A stretch of 64,000 nucleotides of DNA from Pseudomonas fulva (GCF_023517795.1 NZ_CP082928.1:4836001-4900000), one strand, 5' to 3'; numbered from the stretch's first letter, positions 26,964 to 36,695 are shown. Notes: generated from the letters alone by a model not told the origin. Numbers and translations are program-made.

Positions 26964-29069
26964 ATGACTCATGTTCGTCATCTGCTGATCGGCCTGGCAT
27001 CGAGCTCGGCGTTCTATTCGGGGCTGGCGCCTGCGCTGGGGCTGGGTGAGATCACCCTGCATTCGGCACTCAACCAGCCACTGAACGCTGAAATCCAGTT
27101 GCTGGCGGTCGGTGATGACATGACCACCGCGGATATCAAGGTGGCCCTGGCGCCGGCCGATGCCTTCAACCGCGCCGGCGTCGACCGTGTCTATTTCCTC
27201 AACGATTTGCGCTTCAGCCCGTTGCTGCGCGGCGGCAACAGCGTCGTGCGGGTGGTATCCAACCAGCCGGTGCGCGAGCCCTACCTGAACTTCATCGTCG
27301 AGCTGAAGCGCCCCGGCGGGCAATTGCTGCGCGAGTACACGGTGCTGCTCGATCCGCCGTCTTCCTCCGCCTACAGCAACCAGGCCGCGCCGGTGGGCGA
27401 CCAGCAGTTCACCTCCTACGCGCCACCGCGCCGCACGCCGATCGCCAGCCGTGGCGAGCGTTACCGGGTGGCCAGCGGCGAGAGCCTGTGGACCATCGCC
27501 TCCAAGCTGCGGGTCGATGGCGACCAGTCGTCGCTGCAGGACCTGATGCTCGATATCCATGCACTCAATCCTGATGCATTTAGCAACGGAGATATCCATC
27601 GTCTGCGCGCTGGCGCTTCGCTGTTGTTACCCGACCACGCGCGGATGTCCGAGGCAGCGCCTGCCCAGCCTGCCGACTCGGCCACCCCGGAGCGTCCGGC
27701 CGCGCCGGCGGAAATCATCCCCGACACCGCGCCCCAGCAGCCTGCCGAACCACAGGTGGAGGTGCTGGCGCAGATCCGCCGGGTCGAGGAAGAGGTCGCC
27801 AACCGCACTGCCGAGAACCTGCAGCTGCAGCAGGATCTGCTGACCGTGCAGAACCAGTTGAAGGACATGATGACGCGTATGGAAGCGCGGGATCAGCAGA
27901 TCGCCCAGTTGCTCGAGCAACTGGCCCAGCGCCCGGTCGCCGCGCCGGTCGCGCCCGCTGAACCGGCACCACAGGCTGCCGCGCCGAGCGCTACCCCACA
28001 GGCCGCGCCAACACCGGTCGCCGCTGCGGCGCAGACAGAAGGTTTCTGGAGCCTCTGGAACATCCTGCTGGCCGCCTTGCTGGGGTTGCTGGCACTGATG
28101 CTGGTGCTCTTCAAACGCAAGCGCAAGCCGGACCCGCAGGCCATCGCCGAGCCCGTGGTCGTCGTGCCACCGGTGGTGCAGGCCCCTGTGGCCGAGCCGG
28201 TCGAGCCGGTCGTCGCGCCGCGCGCCATCGAGGCGGACGTGCCGCCGCCGGTGCGCGCGCCGGTCGCTCCGCGTACCGATACCAGTTCCACCGATCCGCT
28301 GGATGCCGCCAACATCTACCTGGCCTATGGCCGCCTGGGCGAGGCGGTCTCCGTGCTGCGCCAGGCGTCCCAGGCCAACCCGCAGCGCCTGGACATCGGC
28401 TTCCGCCTGCTCGAGGTGCTGGCGCAGAAGGGCAATACCGCGGCCTTTGCCGAAGAGGAAATGCGCCTGCGCCAGGCCGGTTTCGACGCTGCCCGTATCG
28501 ACGCGCTCAAGGCCGGTTACCCGGGGCTATTCGCCCAGCCGGCCGATGAGTTGGAGCCGCTCGAATCTCTGGGCCCGCTGGAAGACCTGACTCTGGACCT
28601 GGATGAGACGCCAGCACCTGCGCCCCAGCAGAAGCCCCAGGATGACGACTTCCAGCTCAATCTCGACGACCTGTCGCTGGACGCCGACTGGGATCTGGTC
28701 AACCCCTTCGAAAACGGCTCGCGCAAGAAGCGTCCCGGCGCCGAGGCCGACGCGCCGGCGATACCCGAGGAGACGCCGGAGGATATCTTCGGCCATGACG
28801 TCAACAGCCCCTTCGCCGGCACCATGCTGGTCGAGGAGCAAGGCCCGCAGGACGAGTGGCTGGAGCTGGACGAGCTGCCTGGGGATTCGGCCGACGATGC
28901 CGACCGTTTCGTCACCAACCACCAGAATCTCACCAAGCTCAACCTGGCGATGGCCTATATCGAACAGGATGACCTGGAAGCCGCCTGCGACATCCTCAAC
29001 GAGGTGATCAACGAAGGCGACGAGGAGGAGAAACAGGAAGCCCGCGAGCTGCTCGCACGTATCGCCTGA
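26964..29069 (+). CDS. FimV/HubP-family polar landmark-like protein
   Basis: A 701-residue single-pass protein. In order: a signal peptide (about 1-26); the FimV N-terminal domain (GEITLHSALNQPLNAEIQLL); a LysM-type peptidoglycan-binding domain (YRVASGESLWTIASKLR); a coiled coil (about 265-320); a Pro/Ala linker; a membrane helix (LWNILLAALLGLLALMLVLF); an acidic TPR-like cytoplasmic region; and the C-terminal FimV domain (LTKLNLAMAYIEQDDLEAAC). It is shorter than the 919-residue P. aeruginosa FimV and is probably the second FimV-like paralogue found near recQ in Pseudomonas. It likely organises cell-pole proteins. Confidence 0.88.
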   Translation: MTHVRHLLIGLASSSAFYSGLAPALGLGEITLHSALNQPLNAEIQLLAVGDDMTTADIKVALAPADAFNRAGVDRVYFLNDLRFSPLLRGGNSVVRVVSNQPVREPYLNFIVELKRPGGQLLREYTVLLDPPSSSAYSNQAAPVGDQQFTSYAPPRRTPIASRGERYRVASGESLWTIASKLRVDGDQSSLQDLMLDIHALNPDAFSNGDIHRLRAGASLLLPDHARMSEAAPAQPADSATPERPAAPAEIIPDTAPQQPAEPQVEVLAQIRRVEEEVANRTAENLQLQQDLLTVQNQLKDMMTRMEARDQQIAQLLEQLAQRPVAAPVAPAEPAPQAAAPSATPQAAPTPVAAAAQTEGFWSLWNILLAALLGLLALMLVLFKRKRKPDPQAIAEPVVVVPPVVQAPVAEPVEPVVAPRAIEADVPPPVRAPVAPRTDTSSTDPLDAANIYLAYGRLGEAVSVLRQASQANPQRLDIGFRLLEVLAQKGNTAAFAEEEMRLRQAGFDAARIDALKAGYPGLFAQPADELEPLESLGPLEDLTLDLDETPAPAPQQKPQDDDFQLNLDDLSLDADWDLVNPFENGSRKKRPGAEADAPAIPEETPEDIFGHDVNSPFAGTMLVEEQGPQDEWLELDELPGDSADDADRFVTNHQNLTKLNLAMAYIEQDDLEAACDILNEVINEGDEEEKQEARELLARIA

Positions 29070-29295
29070 CGTTCAGGCTGTAGACGCTCGGCCGTGTCCG
29101 CGCTCTTCATGTGCGCCCGGCATGGGCGCAATTTGGTGTTTTCTCCGGGCGCTGCCAGTCCTGGCCAAACAGCACTGGTTCGAGGCGTGATGCAGCGCCG
29201 TGGCGATTGCCAGCAAACCACCTCGTATGAGGCCGCCTGCGCGCCACGGCATCGCAATACGATCTGCACGCCGGGATCTGCGCCTGGGGCTTCCA
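29070..29295. other. Gap between fimV-like gene and the homogentisate cassette
   Basis: I see no gene and no convincing terminator in this stretch. GCGCCCGGCATGGGCGC (29114-29130) can form a short hairpin. The segment forms the left flank of the presumed insertion of the hmg genes. Confidence 0.4.
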
Positions 29296-29379
29296 ATGAC
29301 CAGTAATAATTATCTATCTAGCAACGCTGCCCCGAACCCCGGCGGCAATGACCCAATGGCACGGCTAGCTCAGGGCTGA
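29296..29379 (+). pseudogene. Possible orphan gene start (27 codons)
   Basis: ATG at 29296 follows CTGGGGCTTCCA and opens a 27-residue frame beginning MTSNNYLSSNAAPNPGGND, ending in TGA inside the last codons of the convergent IclR gene. The composition looks like a genuine protein N-terminus, but I do not recognise it. It may be the beginning of a gene truncated when the hmg cassette arrived. Confidence 0.3.
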
Positions 29380-30149
29380 TAGCCCATGCGCCAACTGACG
29401 GCGCGGGCTGCAGCCAGCAATCGTTGCGCCGCCGGGCCATTCTCGTCGGCTTGGAACAATGCGGTAGGGCCGACCACGGTCATCACCGCCGTCACATGCC
29501 CGACCGCGTTGAACACCGGCGCCGACAGTGCATCCACCCCCGGCATCAGCAAACCGTGGACAACGTGCAGGCCACGGCTGCGAATCTGCTCGCAGACGGT
29601 GATGTAGGTCTGATCGTCGGCTAAGGCGTGGGCAATTCCTGCCCGAATTTCACGCTCGCGCAACTCCATGGTTTCCCGCGGCGGCAAATAAGCGCTGAAT
29701 ACCAGGCCGGTAGACGAACTGAGCAGCGGTAACACCGACCCCAGTTGCGTCACCACCGTGACGGCGCGCACCGCAGGCTCGATATGCACCACGGTCGCAC
29801 CTTGATTGCCCCACACCGCGAGAAAGCAGGTTTCATTCAGTTCATCGCGCAACTCCGCCAGGGGCATCGCGCCGACTTTCAACACGTCCATGCTGCCCAA
29901 CGCAGCCAGGCCCACGCGTAACGCCTCGCGACCCAGCCCATAGTGGTTGGTGGCGCTGTTCTGTTCGGCAAAACCCGAGGCGATCAGCGCTTGCAAATAA
30001 CGATGCACCTTGCTGGCGGGCATTTGCACGTGTTCGGCCAGGCGCGATAACGAGGTGGCAGGCGAGAGTTCGGCCAGGGCCTTGAGGATGTCGGTGCCCA
30101 CTTCGGCCGAGCGCACTTTCTGTTTACCGGTGTCGCGGGGGGTATCCAT
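29370..30149 (-). CDS. hmgR: IclR-family regulator of homogentisate catabolism
   Basis: A 259-residue IclR-type repressor. It has an N-terminal winged helix ([20 protein letters not shown], then [13 protein letters not shown]) and a C-terminal effector domain ([34 protein letters not shown]). In P. putida the HmgR member of this family represses hmgABC and is released by homogentisate; position and divergence here support the same role. ATG at 30149 is preferred although no clear Shine-Dalgarno precedes it. The ATG at 30212 would run into the operator palindrome. Confidence 0.85.
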   Translation of the reverse strand: MDTPRDTGKQKVRSAEVGTDILKALAELSPATSLSRLAEHVQMPASKVHRYLQALIASGFAEQNSATNHYGLGREALRVGLAALGSMDVLKVGAMPLAELRDELNETCFLAVWGNQGATVVHIEPAVRAVTVVTQLGSVLPLLSSSTGLVFSAYLPPRETMELREREIRAGIAHALADDQTYITVCEQIRSRGLHVVHGLLMPGVDALSAPVFNAVGHVTAVMTVVGPTALFQADENGPAAQRLLAAARAVSWRMGYQP

Positions 30150-30211
30150 GGAAGAGCAAGAATCCGAGAGATGAATGGGCGTCTTTATAGCTTGACGGTA
30201 GACAGTGATCA

Positions 30212-30238
30212 AATTACGTTATGCGTAATTGGATTACG
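30212..30238. promoter_or_regulatory. Palindromic operator in the hmgR-hmgA intergenic region
   Basis: AATTACG (30212-30218), five spacer bases, then CGTAATT (30224-30230) form a perfect 7-bp inverted repeat; a third half-site ATTACG lies at 30233-30238. It lies between the divergent regulator and hmgA, 32 bp before the hmgA start. This suits an IclR-type repressor site controlling both directions. Confidence 0.65.
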
Positions 30239-30269
30239 AAAAATAATAGCTTCAGCTTGGAGACGATCC

Positions 30270-31553
30270 ATGAACCTCGAATACCTGTCGGGCTTCGGCA
30301 ATGAATTCGCCAGCGAGGCCCTGCCTGGCGCGCTGCCCGTTGGCCAGAACTCCCCGCAAAAAGCGCCCTACGGCCTATACGCCGAACTGTTTTCCGGCAC
30401 GGCTTTCACCATGGCGCGCAGTGAAGCGCGCCGTACGTGGCTGTACCGTATCCAGCCATCTGCCAGTCATCCGGCGTTTGTCAAGTTGGATCGGCTTTTG
30501 GCCGGTGGGCCTCAGGGAGCGGTGACACCGAACCGCCTGCGCTGGAACCCCCTGGATATTCCGATCGAGCCGACGGACTTTATCGATGGACTGGTAGGGA
30601 TGGTCGCCAATTCCGCGGCCGACAAACCTTCAGGCGTCAGCATCCACCACTACCGAGCCAACCGCTCGATGGAGCGCGTGTTCTTCAACGCCGATGGCGA
30701 GCTGTTGATCGTCCCCGAGCAGGGCCGCCTGCGTATCGCGACCGAACTGGGTGTGCTGGAGGTCGAGCCGCTGGAAATCGCCGTGCTGCCACGGGGGCTC
30801 AAATTCCGTGTGCAATTGCTGGATGCGCAAGCCCGCGGTTATGTCGCCGAAAACCACGGCGCACCGTTGCGCCTGCCGGATCTGGGGCCGATCGGCAGCA
30901 ATGGGCTGGCCAACCCACGCGATTTCCTTACGCCGGTTGCCCATTACGAAGATTTGAAACAACCGACGGCGCTGGTACAGAAATTCCTCGGCGAGCTATG
31001 GGCCTGTGAGCTGGATCATTCCCCGCTCAACGTGGTCGCCTGGCACGGCAACAACGTGCCGTACAAATATGATCTGCGCCGCTTCAATACCATCGGCACC
31101 GTAAGCTTCGACCACCCGGATCCGTCGATCTTCACCGTATTGACCTCACCCACCAGCACCCATGGCCTGGCCAATCTGGACTTCGTGATCTTCCCGCCGC
31201 GCTGGATGGTGGCCGAAAACACCTTCCGCCCGCCATGGTTCCACCGCAATATGATGAACGAATACATGGGCCTGATCCAGGGTGGCTATGACGCCAAGGC
31301 TGAAGGCTTCCTGCCCGGTGGCGCGTCGCTGCACAGTTGCATGAGCGCCCATGGCCCGGACGGCGAGACTTGCACCAGGGCCATCAATGCGGATCTGGCA
31401 CCACACAAGATCGAAAACACCATGGCGTTCATGTTCGAGAGCAGCCAAGTGCTGCGCCCGACCCAGTTCGCATTGGATTGCCCACAATTACAACCTTCCT
31501 ATGACGCGTGCTGGGCCTCGTTGCCCACCCCCTTCAACCCGAACCGGAGATAA
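30270..31553 (+). CDS. hmgA: Homogentisate 1,2-dioxygenase
   Basis: A 427-residue Fe(II) dioxygenase that opens the homogentisate ring to maleylacetoacetate, the central step of tyrosine and phenylalanine breakdown. Family marks are [19 protein letters not shown] at the N-terminus, [21 protein letters not shown] sequence (here [19 protein letters not shown]), and the iron/ring-fission segment [23 protein letters not shown] at 30270 has GGAG upstream. It is the first gene of the hmgA-fahA-maiA-transporter unit. Loss of this enzyme typically gives pyomelanin. Confidence 0.96.
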   Translation: MNLEYLSGFGNEFASEALPGALPVGQNSPQKAPYGLYAELFSGTAFTMARSEARRTWLYRIQPSASHPAFVKLDRLLAGGPQGAVTPNRLRWNPLDIPIEPTDFIDGLVGMVANSAADKPSGVSIHHYRANRSMERVFFNADGELLIVPEQGRLRIATELGVLEVEPLEIAVLPRGLKFRVQLLDAQARGYVAENHGAPLRLPDLGPIGSNGLANPRDFLTPVAHYEDLKQPTALVQKFLGELWACELDHSPLNVVAWHGNNVPYKYDLRRFNTIGTVSFDHPDPSIFTVLTSPTSTHGLANLDFVIFPPRWMVAENTFRPPWFHRNMMNEYMGLIQGGYDAKAEGFLPGGASLHSCMSAHGPDGETCTRAINADLAPHKIENTMAFMFESSQVLRPTQFALDCPQLQPSYDACWASLPTPFNPNRR

Positions 31554-31556
31554 GCC

Positions 31557-32843
31557 ATGAATCAGCCCACACCGACCCGCAGCTGGGTGGCCTCCGCCAA
31601 TGGTCACAGCGATTTTCCCCTGCAAAACCTGCCGCTGGGGGTGTTCAGCATCAATGGCTGCGCACCACGCGCAGGTGTCGCGATCGGCGACTCGATCCTG
31701 GATCTGCACGCTGCGATCGATGAGTTTGACGGTGACGCCCGGCGCGCCGTCGAAGCGACCGCCGATGGCCAATTGAACGCTTTTTTTGAGCTGGGCCGTG
31801 GCCCGCGCGTGGCCTTGCGCGAGCGTCTTCTGGCATTGCTGGCCGAAGGCAGCAAACTGCAGGCGCGTGAAGCACAAGTGCTGCATCGGGCTGCCGATTG
31901 TCAGATGCATCTACCGGCGCGAATCAATGACTACACCGACTTCTATGTCGGTATCGAACACGCGCAGAACGTCGGCAAACTGTTCCGTCCCGATAACCCC
32001 CTGTTGCCTAACTACAAGTACGTACCGATTGGTTATCACGGTCGTGCTTCGACTATTCGCACCTCCGGCACAGACGTACGCCGCCCGAAAGGCCAGATCT
32101 TGCCAGCCGGCCAGACTGTGCCGACCTTCGGCCCGTGTGCGCGCCTGGACTACGAATTGGAGCTGGGCGTCTGGATCGGCCAGAGCAATGAGTTGGGGAA
32201 TTCCATTGCCATTGGTGACGCGGCTGAGCATATCGCCGGTTTCTGTCTGCTCAATGACTGGTCGGCGCGGGATATCCAAGCTTGGGAATACCAGCCTTTG
32301 GGACCGTTCCTGTCGAAGAGTTTCATCACCACCATTTCATCCTGGGTAGTGACGGCAGAGGCGCTTGAACCGTTCCGCATGGCGCAACCGGCGCGACCGG
32401 CAGGTGACCCGCAACCGTTGTCGTACCTGCTGGACGAGCGCGACCAGGCTGCTGGCGCTCTGGATATCGAGCTTGAGGTACTGATCACCACGGCGGCCAT
32501 GCGCGAACGGAACCTGCCGGCTTACCGCCTGGCGCTGAGCAATAGCCTGCATATGTACTGGACGGCCGCGCAATTGGTGGCGCACCACAGCGTCAACGGC
32601 TGCCAATTGCAGGCGGGTGACCTGTTTGGTACAGGGACCCTGTCGGGCTCGCAACCCGGTCAGTTCGGCAGCCTGTTGGAAATGACCGAGGGCGGTAAGA
32701 AGCCTGTCGAGCTACCGTCTGGCGAAATGCGCACGTTCCTCGAGGACGGTGACGAAATCATCCTGCGCGCCCGCTGCAGCCGTGAGGGTTTTGCCTCCAT
32801 CGGTTTCGGCGAATGCCGCGGCACTGTGGTCGCGGCACACTAG
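31557..32843 (+). CDS. fahA: Fumarylacetoacetase
   Basis: A 428-residue hydrolase that splits fumarylacetoacetate to fumarate and acetoacetate, the last step of the pathway (also called hmgB). It shows INDYTDFYVGIEHAQNVGKL, YKYVPIGYHGRASTIRTSG, LDYELELGVWIG and LNDWSARDIQAWEYQPLGPF. It lies 3 bp after the hmgA stop. Many third codon positions are A/T by eye, like the rest of the cassette and unlike the flanking genes. Confidence 0.95.
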   Translation: MNQPTPTRSWVASANGHSDFPLQNLPLGVFSINGCAPRAGVAIGDSILDLHAAIDEFDGDARRAVEATADGQLNAFFELGRGPRVALRERLLALLAEGSKLQAREAQVLHRAADCQMHLPARINDYTDFYVGIEHAQNVGKLFRPDNPLLPNYKYVPIGYHGRASTIRTSGTDVRRPKGQILPAGQTVPTFGPCARLDYELELGVWIGQSNELGNSIAIGDAAEHIAGFCLLNDWSARDIQAWEYQPLGPFLSKSFITTISSWVVTAEALEPFRMAQPARPAGDPQPLSYLLDERDQAAGALDIELEVLITTAAMRERNLPAYRLALSNSLHMYWTAAQLVAHHSVNGCQLQAGDLFGTGTLSGSQPGQFGSLLEMTEGGKKPVELPSGEMRTFLEDGDEIILRARCSREGFASIGFGECRGTVVAAH

Positions 32844-32854
32844 GAGGGCAGGGG

Positions 32855-33499
32855 ATGGAGCTCTATACCTACTACCGTTCTACCGCGTCGTACCGGGTGC
32901 GCATTGCATTGGCGCTCAAGGGCCTGGATTTCACTGCTGTGCCGGTCAACCTGCTGGTGCCGGCAGGCGGTGCGAATCGCCAGCCGGCGTACCTGGCGAT
33001 CAACCCGCAAGGCCGGGTGCCGGCCTTGCGCACCGATGAAGGGGAGCTGTTGATTCAATCGCTGGCGATCATCGAATACCTGGAGGAGCGCTATCCACAG
33101 GTGCCGCTGCTCCCCAGCGACCTGCTGGCCCGGGCTAATGCGCGTGCGGTGGCGGCGATCATCGGCTGCGATGTCCATCCGCTGCACAACTCCAGCACCC
33201 AGAATCTGTTGCGCCAGTGGGGGCATGACGAGGCGCGGCTGCTGGAGTGGATTGACCATTGGATCAGCCAGGGGTTGGGTGCGGTGGAGCAGTTGATTGG
33301 CGACCAGGGGTATTGCTTCGGCGACCAGCCGGGGCTGGCCGACGCGTTCCTGATTCCGCAATTGTATGCGGCTGAGCGTTTCAAGGTGTCGCTGGCGGCG
33401 TACCCGCGCATTGGCCGGGTAGCGGCGTTGGCGGCGCAGCATCCGGCATTCATTCAGGCTCACCCCGCAAACCAACCCGATACACCTTGCCTCCCATAG
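32855..33499 (+). CDS. maiA: Maleylacetoacetate isomerase (zeta-class GST)
   Basis: A 214-residue glutathione-dependent isomerase converting maleylacetoacetate to fumarylacetoacetate (also called hmgC). It has the zeta-class N-terminal signature YYRSTASYRVRIALALKGL, with the catalytic Ser cluster, INPQGRVPALRTDEG and LIQSLAIIEYLEE. ATG at 32855 follows GGAGGGCAGGGG, and the gap from fahA is 11 bp. Together with hmgA and fahA it completes homogentisate degradation. Confidence 0.94.
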   Translation: MELYTYYRSTASYRVRIALALKGLDFTAVPVNLLVPAGGANRQPAYLAINPQGRVPALRTDEGELLIQSLAIIEYLEERYPQVPLLPSDLLARANARAVAAIIGCDVHPLHNSSTQNLLRQWGHDEARLLEWIDHWISQGLGAVEQLIGDQGYCFGDQPGLADAFLIPQLYAAERFKVSLAAYPRIGRVAALAAQHPAFIQAHPANQPDTPCLP

Positions 33500-33565
33500 G
33501 AGCCTGCTTGCCAGCTCCTGCAGCGTTGTGCTTGTCCATAAAAATAAAATCAAAGGTACCTTGCG

Positions 33566-34879
33566 ATGCATAATCAGATTGCCAGCTTGCGCGCAGCGCT
33601 CGATGCCCATCCGGTGTCGCGCTATCAATGGTTGATCCTTCTGTTGCTGGTGTTGTTGCTGGTGACCGATGGCTACGATGCCCAGGTGCTGGGCTATGTG
33701 GTGCCGGCGCTGGCCGAGGACTGGGGCCTGGAGAAGGCCGCATTCGGACCGGTGTTCAGTGCCAACCTGCTCGGGCTGACGCTGGGCTCACTGCTGGTCA
33801 CGCCATTGGCCGATCGCTTTGGCGTGCGACGCATTCTGCTCTGCTGCGTGCTGATCTACGCCAGCCTCACCTTGCTGATGGTACTCGCCAACTCACTGAC
33901 CACCCTGATGGCCGCAAGGTTTATCTGCGGCATTGGCATGGGCGGTGCCATGCCCTGCGCCATGGCGTTGATGTCAGACTATGCCCCACCGCGACTGCGC
34001 ACCCTGATGGTGACGCTGGCGGCCTGTGGCTTCTCGTTCGGTGGGGCAGCGGGTGGGTTTGTGGCCGCGGGGTTTATCGAAGGCTTCGGGTGGCAGGCGG
34101 TGTTTCTGGCCGGGGGCGTGACGCCGCTGCTGCTGTTTCCTTTTCTGGTGTGGTTATTGCCGGAATCCCTGCCGCGCCTGTTGCATGATGCACCACCTTA
34201 TACGCGGCTGCAGAAGGTCACGTCACGCATGCTGCCGGGCTGGCAACCGCCGCCTGCGGTCCAGGCCGAAAACCGACAGGAGCAAGGCAGCAAACTGACG
34301 GTCGTGGAACTGTTTCGCAACGGTTACGCGCGGCCGACTGTGCTGATCTGGGCGACCTTCTTTGTCAGCCTGATCCTGCTGTACTTCATGATCAGCTGGC
34401 TGCCGTCGCTGCTGCTGGAGAGCGGGCTGGCGTTGAAAGAAGCCAACCTGGTGACGTCGATGTTCCTGTTCGCGGGTACCTTTGGCGCCATCGGTATGGC
34501 CTGGTTCGCCGACCGCCTGAAAAGCAAAGTTCACCTTCTGGCCGGTGTGCTCACTGCCGCTGCGGTGTGCACCATCCTGCTCGGCCTCAACCATGACAAC
34601 CCGCGTTACCTGGTGGCCTTTGTGTTTGCGGCCGGGTTTTGCATCATTGGAGGGCAGCTGACCCTAAATGCCTTCGCCAGCAACTTCTATCCGGCGCATG
34701 TGCGCGCCACCGGTGCGGGTTGGGCATTGGGCGTGGGGCGGTTTGGCTCGATCCTGGGACCGCTGTTCGGCAGCATGCTGCTGGCGATGCATATCCCGGT
34801 GGAGCAGATTTTCTTCTTCTGCGCGATACCGGCGGTGATCGCGGCATTGTTGATCATCCAGGTGCGCTCGCCGCAATAA
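33566..34879 (+). CDS. Aromatic acid:H+ symporter-family MFS transporter
   Basis: A 437-residue 12-helix transporter of the AAHS group (PcaK-like). It has LVTDGYDAQVLGYVVPAL in helix 1 (the DGxD-type aromatic-acid motif), LADRFGVRRILL, and MALMSDYAPPRLRTLMV between helices. It follows maiA by 66 bp, so it most likely imports homogentisate or a related aromatic acid for this cassette. That substrate is inferred from position only. Confidence 0.87.
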   Translation: MHNQIASLRAALDAHPVSRYQWLILLLLVLLLVTDGYDAQVLGYVVPALAEDWGLEKAAFGPVFSANLLGLTLGSLLVTPLADRFGVRRILLCCVLIYASLTLLMVLANSLTTLMAARFICGIGMGGAMPCAMALMSDYAPPRLRTLMVTLAACGFSFGGAAGGFVAAGFIEGFGWQAVFLAGGVTPLLLFPFLVWLLPESLPRLLHDAPPYTRLQKVTSRMLPGWQPPPAVQAENRQEQGSKLTVVELFRNGYARPTVLIWATFFVSLILLYFMISWLPSLLLESGLALKEANLVTSMFLFAGTFGAIGMAWFADRLKSKVHLLAGVLTAAAVCTILLGLNHDNPRYLVAFVFAAGFCIIGGQLTLNAFASNFYPAHVRATGAGWALGVGRFGSILGPLFGSMLLAMHIPVEQIFFFCAIPAVIAALLIIQVRSPQ

Positions 34880-35131
34880 AATAACCCCGAAAGTAGGTGT
34901 TCAATGCGCGACTGAATTGAGTGGCAGGTGCTAGGCGGCCGGAGGTGCTGGCATTGTCCAATTCCGGCACCGCCTCGGCGTCGACCAGTGCCGCGAGCCG
35001 GGTATCATTGGGAAGGTGCAATTGCCTCAATGTGCTAGAGCTGGCTAGTACGCGATCACCTGCTATGCGCCTTTCGCGCAAGCTCCTAGCTTTGCACGCT
35101 AAGATAGCTCTTCAAGCCGTGGAGAGGACAT

Positions 35132-35425
35132 ATGACACCTGACAAAGCGGAAGTCACCATCACCTATTGCACCCAGTGCCAATGGCTGCTGCGCGCCGCC
35201 TGGCTGGCTCAGGAGCTGCTTTCCACTTTCGCCGATGACCTGGCCAGGGTCAGCCTCGAGCCCGCCACGGGTGGCACCTTTCGCATCCAGTGCAATGGCG
35301 TGCAGATCTGGGAGCGCAAGGCCGATGGTGGCTTCCCCGAGGCCAAGGTGCTCAAGCAGCGGGTCCGCGACCAGATCGACCCGGCTCGCGATCTGGGCCA
35401 TAACGATCGCTCGGCCGGTAGCTGA
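35132..35425 (+). CDS. SelT/SelW/SelH-family (Rdx) selenoprotein-like protein
   Basis: A 97-residue thioredoxin-like protein. The N-terminal ITYCTQCQWLLRAAWLAQEL contains the CxxC motif; bacterial members have Cys where the animal proteins carry selenocysteine. VSLEPATGGTFRIQCNG and DGGFPEAKVLKQRVRDQIDP are further family segments. Its role is presumed redox-related. It ends 25 bp from the convergent csaA gene. Confidence 0.88.
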   Translation: MTPDKAEVTITYCTQCQWLLRAAWLAQELLSTFADDLARVSLEPATGGTFRIQCNGVQIWERKADGGFPEAKVLKQRVRDQIDPARDLGHNDRSAGS

Positions 35426-35449
35426 AGTCGAACAGCCCGGCACTGCAGC

Positions 35450-35785
35450 TCAGGCCAGGCGCGCGCCGTTGGGCAAGGGTTTGTCGAAGCTGGCCAGTAC
35501 CACCTTGCCGTCGCTGTCATAGACACCCGTGACCAGCACTTCGGAGCGAACACCGGCGATGCGCTTGGGGGCGAAGTTGCATACGCACAGCACCTGGCGT
35601 CCCAGTAACTCCTCGACGCCGTAATGGGCGGTGAGTTGTGCGCTGGAGGTGCGGATGCCCAGCTCGCCGAGATCCACCTGCAGCACATAGGCGGGTTTCA
35701 GGGCTTTCTCGTTGGGTGCTGCGCTGACCAGGGTGCCGACGCGCAGCTCGACGCGTTCGAAATCCTGCCATTCGATGATCTGCAT
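35450..35785 (-). CDS. csaA: CsaA-type tRNA-binding chaperone-like protein
   Basis: A 111-residue single OB-fold (tRNA-binding-domain) protein. It has FERVELRVGTLVSAAPNEKA, YVLQVDLGELGIRTSSAQLT and LCVCNFAPKRIAGVRSEVLV, typical of CsaA, which has export-chaperone and tRNA-binding activity in Bacillus. ATG at 35785 is preferred, with AGGAG seven bases upstream; an upstream start would add eight non-family residues. Confidence 0.92.
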   Translation of the reverse strand: MQIIEWQDFERVELRVGTLVSAAPNEKALKPAYVLQVDLGELGIRTSSAQLTAHYGVEELLGRQVLCVCNFAPKRIAGVRSEVLVTGVYDSDGKVVLASFDKPLPNGARLA

Positions 35786-35850
35786 AGTGCTCTCCTGTTT
35801 AGGCCGCACTCTAACGGGCCAAAACGAGAGAAGCTGTCGCGCGATTGGCG

Positions 35851-36609
35851 TTATTTGTCGCCAGGCTGGCGCTCACGCAGCACCCGGGGCGTTTCGCCGA
35901 ATTGCCGGGAGAGGGCGGCGGTGAAGGCGCTCTGCGAGGTGTAGCCGACCCGGGCGGCGATCTCGCCGACGCTCAGGCGGCTGTTGTGCAGCAGCTGACG
36001 GCCCAGACGCAGGCGTTTGTCGCGCACGTAGGCCATGGGCGTGAGCCCGGTTTCTTCGACGAAGCGGTGGTGGAAGCGCGCCGCGGAAAGCCCGGCGAGG
36101 CGGGCCAAGTCCGCCACCTGGATGGGGTGGGCCGCATGCCGCTCGATATAGGCGTTCAGCATGCTCAGCGGCAGGCCCAGAGTGGGACGGGGGGCCGCTT
36201 GTGCGTTGAGGCTGGCCAGCAGCAGGATGGAGCCCTGGCGGGCGATCAGCGGGTCGTTGAACGCGCTGGCGGCCAGCCAGTTGACCAGTCCGCTCTGGCT
36301 GGCCGACAGTTCGACCCTGAGCGGCGCCTCCAGCAGCCGGCGGCTAGCATCGGCATGATCTCCCAGGCTCCGCTCCAGCCAGTCGCCGGCCGGTACGTCG
36401 AGCACCAGGCATTCGCTGCCGTTGCGGCTTTCGCAGGCGTGGCGGGCGCCGGCCGGCACCACCGCCAGGCTTTGCCGGCTGACGTGGCTCCCCAGGCCCG
36501 CCACCTCGAACTGCAGGTGGCCGCTCAGGCCGAACACCAGCTGGGCGTGGTCATGTTCGTGGCAGACGATCTCCTGGTGGTAGTGGCGTACAGACAAGAG
36601 CGCTGACAT
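35851..36609 (-). CDS. AraC-family transcriptional regulator
   Basis: A 252-residue regulator with an N-terminal cupin-like sensor (HDHAQLVFGLSGHLQFEVAG, LAVVPAGARHACE). The C-terminal pair of helix-turn-helix motifs reads VADLARLAGLSAARFHHRFV and VGEIAARVGYTSQSAFTAAL, then SRQFGETPRVLRE. ATG at 36609 follows GAGGAA. It is divergent from plcP; its target is unknown, and no neighbouring catabolic gene points to an effector. Confidence 0.9.
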   Translation of the reverse strand: MSALLSVRHYHQEIVCHEHDHAQLVFGLSGHLQFEVAGLGSHVSRQSLAVVPAGARHACESRNGSECLVLDVPAGDWLERSLGDHADASRRLLEAPLRVELSASQSGLVNWLAASAFNDPLIARQGSILLLASLNAQAAPRPTLGLPLSMLNAYIERHAAHPIQVADLARLAGLSAARFHHRFVEETGLTPMAYVRDKRLRLGRQLLHNSRLSVGEIAARVGYTSQSAFTAALSRQFGETPRVLRERQPGDK

Positions 36610-36695
36610 GGCGAGTTCCTCGAGCAGTGAGGCCAGTTTACGCCGTGGATGGCTCTTTGCACGCACGGGCACTTCAGTGGGTGGCCAGAGTACGG

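Noticed and set aside
34854..35081. 75-codon minus-strand frame between the AAHS transporter and the SelW-like gene
   Set aside because: It overlaps the transporter 3' end and has no good start signal or recognised motif. It could be a decayed fragment at the cassette edge, but the sequence alone does not show it.
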